DNA of 8,209 nucleotides, from NCBI GenBank assembly GCA_024278645.1, contig JAJRST010000338.1, positions 1 through 8,209 of the forward strand. The letters are read 5' to 3'. The notes beneath the pieces are model-generated. The model made no database searches and was not told the DNA's origin. It saw nothing but the letters and a program-made list of their open reading frames with translations. Positions 6,933 through 8,209 of the stretch are shown here, one piece after another. Each line of letters begins with the position of its first letter. Positions within the stretch are counted from its first letter, which is position 1. This DNA comes from a bacterium. Lineage in GTDB: Bacteria; Zhuqueibacterota; Zhuqueibacteria; Residuimicrobiales; Krinioviventaceae. Position numbers and translations under genes: made by a program.

Positions 6933-8209
6933 ATGCCCAAAACAAAAGCGCTGGAAAAAATTCGAAATATCGGCATTATGGCGCACATTGATGCCGGTAA
7001 AACCACGACAACCGAGCGAATCCTTTACTATTCAGGCAAGGTGCATCGCATTGGCGAGGTTGACGACGGCGCTGCGACCATGGACTGGATGGAGCAGGAA
7101 AAAGAGCGCGGCATTACCATTACATCCGCCGCCATCTCTTGTCAATGGAATGGGCATCAGATTAATATTATCGACACGCCGGGACATGTTGACTTTACGG
7201 CGGAGGTCGAACGTTCTTTGAGAGTTTTAGATGGCGCTGTCGCGATATTTTGCGCCGTCGGCGGCGTGGAGCCGCAGTCCGAAACCGTGTGGCTTCAGGC
7301 GGATAAATATCATATCCCGCGTATCGCCTTTATCAATAAAATGGATCGACTCGGCGCAAATTTTTACAACGCCGTGCAGATGATGCGAGATCGTTTGGGC
7401 GCCAATCCGGTCGTTATTGAGCTTCCCGTTGGTTCGGGAGACGCCTTTGAAGGAATCGTTGATCTCGTTCGCATGAAAATGCTCCGCTACAATGAAGAGA
7501 CCCTGGGTGCAACCTGGGAGGAGTTGGATGTGCCCGAAAGCATGGTGGAAAAGGCGGATGAGTATCGCAGCCTTTTGGTAGAGGCGATTTCGGACTTTGA
7601 TGACGATGTCATGGAATTGTATCTCTCCGGCGAGGACGTTTCGGAGAAAGATTTACATCGTGCGATTCGAAAAGCAACCTTGTCGACCCAGGTCGTTCCC
7701 GTGCTTTGCGGCGCAGCCGTTCGCAATAAAGGCGTGCAGAAATTGCTCGATGCGATTGTCGATTATTTGCCGAGCCCCAGCGATGTGCCGCCCGTCAGAG
7801 GCGAGAACCCGTTCACCGGAAAAATTGAGGAGCGAAAAGCCTCGGTCGACGAGCCGTTTTCAGCTCTTGCCTTTAAGGTCCAAACGGATCCCTATGTCGG
7901 CAAGCTTACATTTTGCCGTGTATACTCGGGCGAAGTCAAAGCCGGCGATACTGTCTTAAATCCCGGCTCCAGGAAAAAAGAGCGGCTGGCTCGCCTGCTG
8001 CAAATGTCCAGCAATAAGCAAGAGGATGTAAAACAGGCATCTGCGGGAGACATCATCGCCGTCGTCGGGCTGAGAGGTACACGAACAGGCGACACCCTGT
8101 GCGATCCCAAGCACCCTGTTTTACTGGAGCACGTCAGCTTTCCCATTCCGGTTATTTCCGTGGCCATTGAACCCAAGTCGAAAGCGGATGAAGAAAAGCT
8201 GGTGAATGC
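6933..8209 (+). CDS. fusA: Elongation factor G, N-terminal part (3' end outside window)
   Basis: EF-G is the GTPase that translocates tRNA and mRNA through the ribosome and helps recycle ribosomes. The frame is open from ATG at 6933 to the window edge: 425 complete codons plus two bases, a little over half of a protein usually near 700 residues. G-domain motifs are AHIDAGKTT at 17-25 (P-loop), RGIT at 59-62 in switch I, DTPGH at 81-85, NKMD at 135-138, and CGAA at 259-262. Domain II runs from about 306 (DEPFSALAFKV), and domain III starts near 403 (FPIPVISVAIEPK). No Shine-Dalgarno is visible; T residues fill 6925-6932. An in-frame GTG at 6921 is possible but has no better signal and would add only VVFF-type residues, so ATG is preferred. 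The position after rpsG supports the main translational EF-G over a paralogue or tetracycline-protection protein. Confidence 0.97.
   Translation, partial: MPKTKALEKIRNIGIMAHIDAGKTTTTERILYYSGKVHRIGEVDDGAATMDWMEQEKERGITITSAAISCQWNGHQINIIDTPGHVDFTAEVERSLRVLDGAVAIFCAVGGVEPQSETVWLQADKYHIPRIAFINKMDRLGANFYNAVQMMRDRLGANPVVIELPVGSGDAFEGIVDLVRMKMLRYNEETLGATWEELDVPESMVEKADEYRSLLVEAISDFDDDVMELYLSGEDVSEKDLHRAIRKATLSTQVVPVLCGAAVRNKGVQKLLDAIVDYLPSPSDVPPVRGENPFTGKIEERKASVDEPFSALAFKVQTDPYVGKLTFCRVYSGEVKAGDTVLNPGSRKKERLARLLQMSSNKQEDVKQASAGDIIAVVGLRGTRTGDTLCDPKHPVLLEHVSFPIPVISVAIEPKSKADEEKLVN

Noticed and set aside
6921..6935. Alternative GTG start for fusA at 6921
   Set aside because: It is in frame but has no Shine-Dalgarno and would add only four residues (one Met/Val and hydrophobic ones) not typical of EF-G N-termini. 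ATG at 6933 is preferred.
6883..7221. Plus-strand open frame of 112 codons overlapping the start of fusA
   Set aside because: It is out of frame with an unmistakable EF-G G-domain and ends inside it, so it is a frame shadow. It does not encode a gene in the spacer.
1..8209. A novel accessory system, mobile element or CRISPR array
   Set aside because: Coding sequence fills almost the whole window with intact, conserved housekeeping genes in a standard order. No repeat array, transposase, integrase or foreign-composition gene was found on either strand.

Overview
This window is a piece of a bacterial core transcription and translation operon, read entirely on the + strand. In order it holds the 3' part of rpoB (RNA polymerase beta), a complete rpoC (beta'), complete rpsL (ribosomal protein S12) and rpsG (S7), and the 5' part of fusA (elongation factor G). 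No mobile element, CRISPR array, tRNA or rRNA is visible, and no accessory gene interrupts the cluster. This is conserved housekeeping DNA, not a hidden defence or biosynthetic system. The less ordinary material lies in the short non-coding joints.

Organism: a bacterium with roughly balanced GC. The RpoC N-terminus (zinc-ribbon context, then an IWYWKSLPSK-type segment), the KPQKKMTGSMGEIIENPI segment ahead of the bridge helix, and the large insertion inside the trigger loop resemble Bacteroidota and related FCB-superphylum lineages more than Firmicutes, Actinobacteria or Gammaproteobacteria. This was judged from remembered family sequences without a search. An uncultured FCB phylum is a reasonable guess, but the phylum cannot be fixed from this window.

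Layout: rpoB 1-1509 (about the last 500 residues); a 38-nt joint with a perfect Shine-Dalgarno (SD) sequence; rpoC 1548-5804 from a TTG start; a 70-nt AT-rich spacer; rpsL 5875-6246 from a GTG start with a strong SD; a 27-nt joint; rpsG 6274-6744 without a clear SD; a 188-nt spacer with several inverted repeats; fusA from 6933 to the window end, without an SD and with eight T residues directly before its ATG. No gene-free stretch exceeds 300 bases.

How the genes work together: beta and beta' form the catalytic core of RNA polymerase. S12 and S7 are 30S proteins at the decoding centre and head. EF-G drives translocation on that ribosome. Joining rpoBC to the str cluster (rpsL-rpsG-fusA) is common in bacteria and coordinates polymerase and ribosome supply. 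The rpoC-rpsL and rpsG-fusA spacers are the most likely places for internal promoters or RNA-level control.
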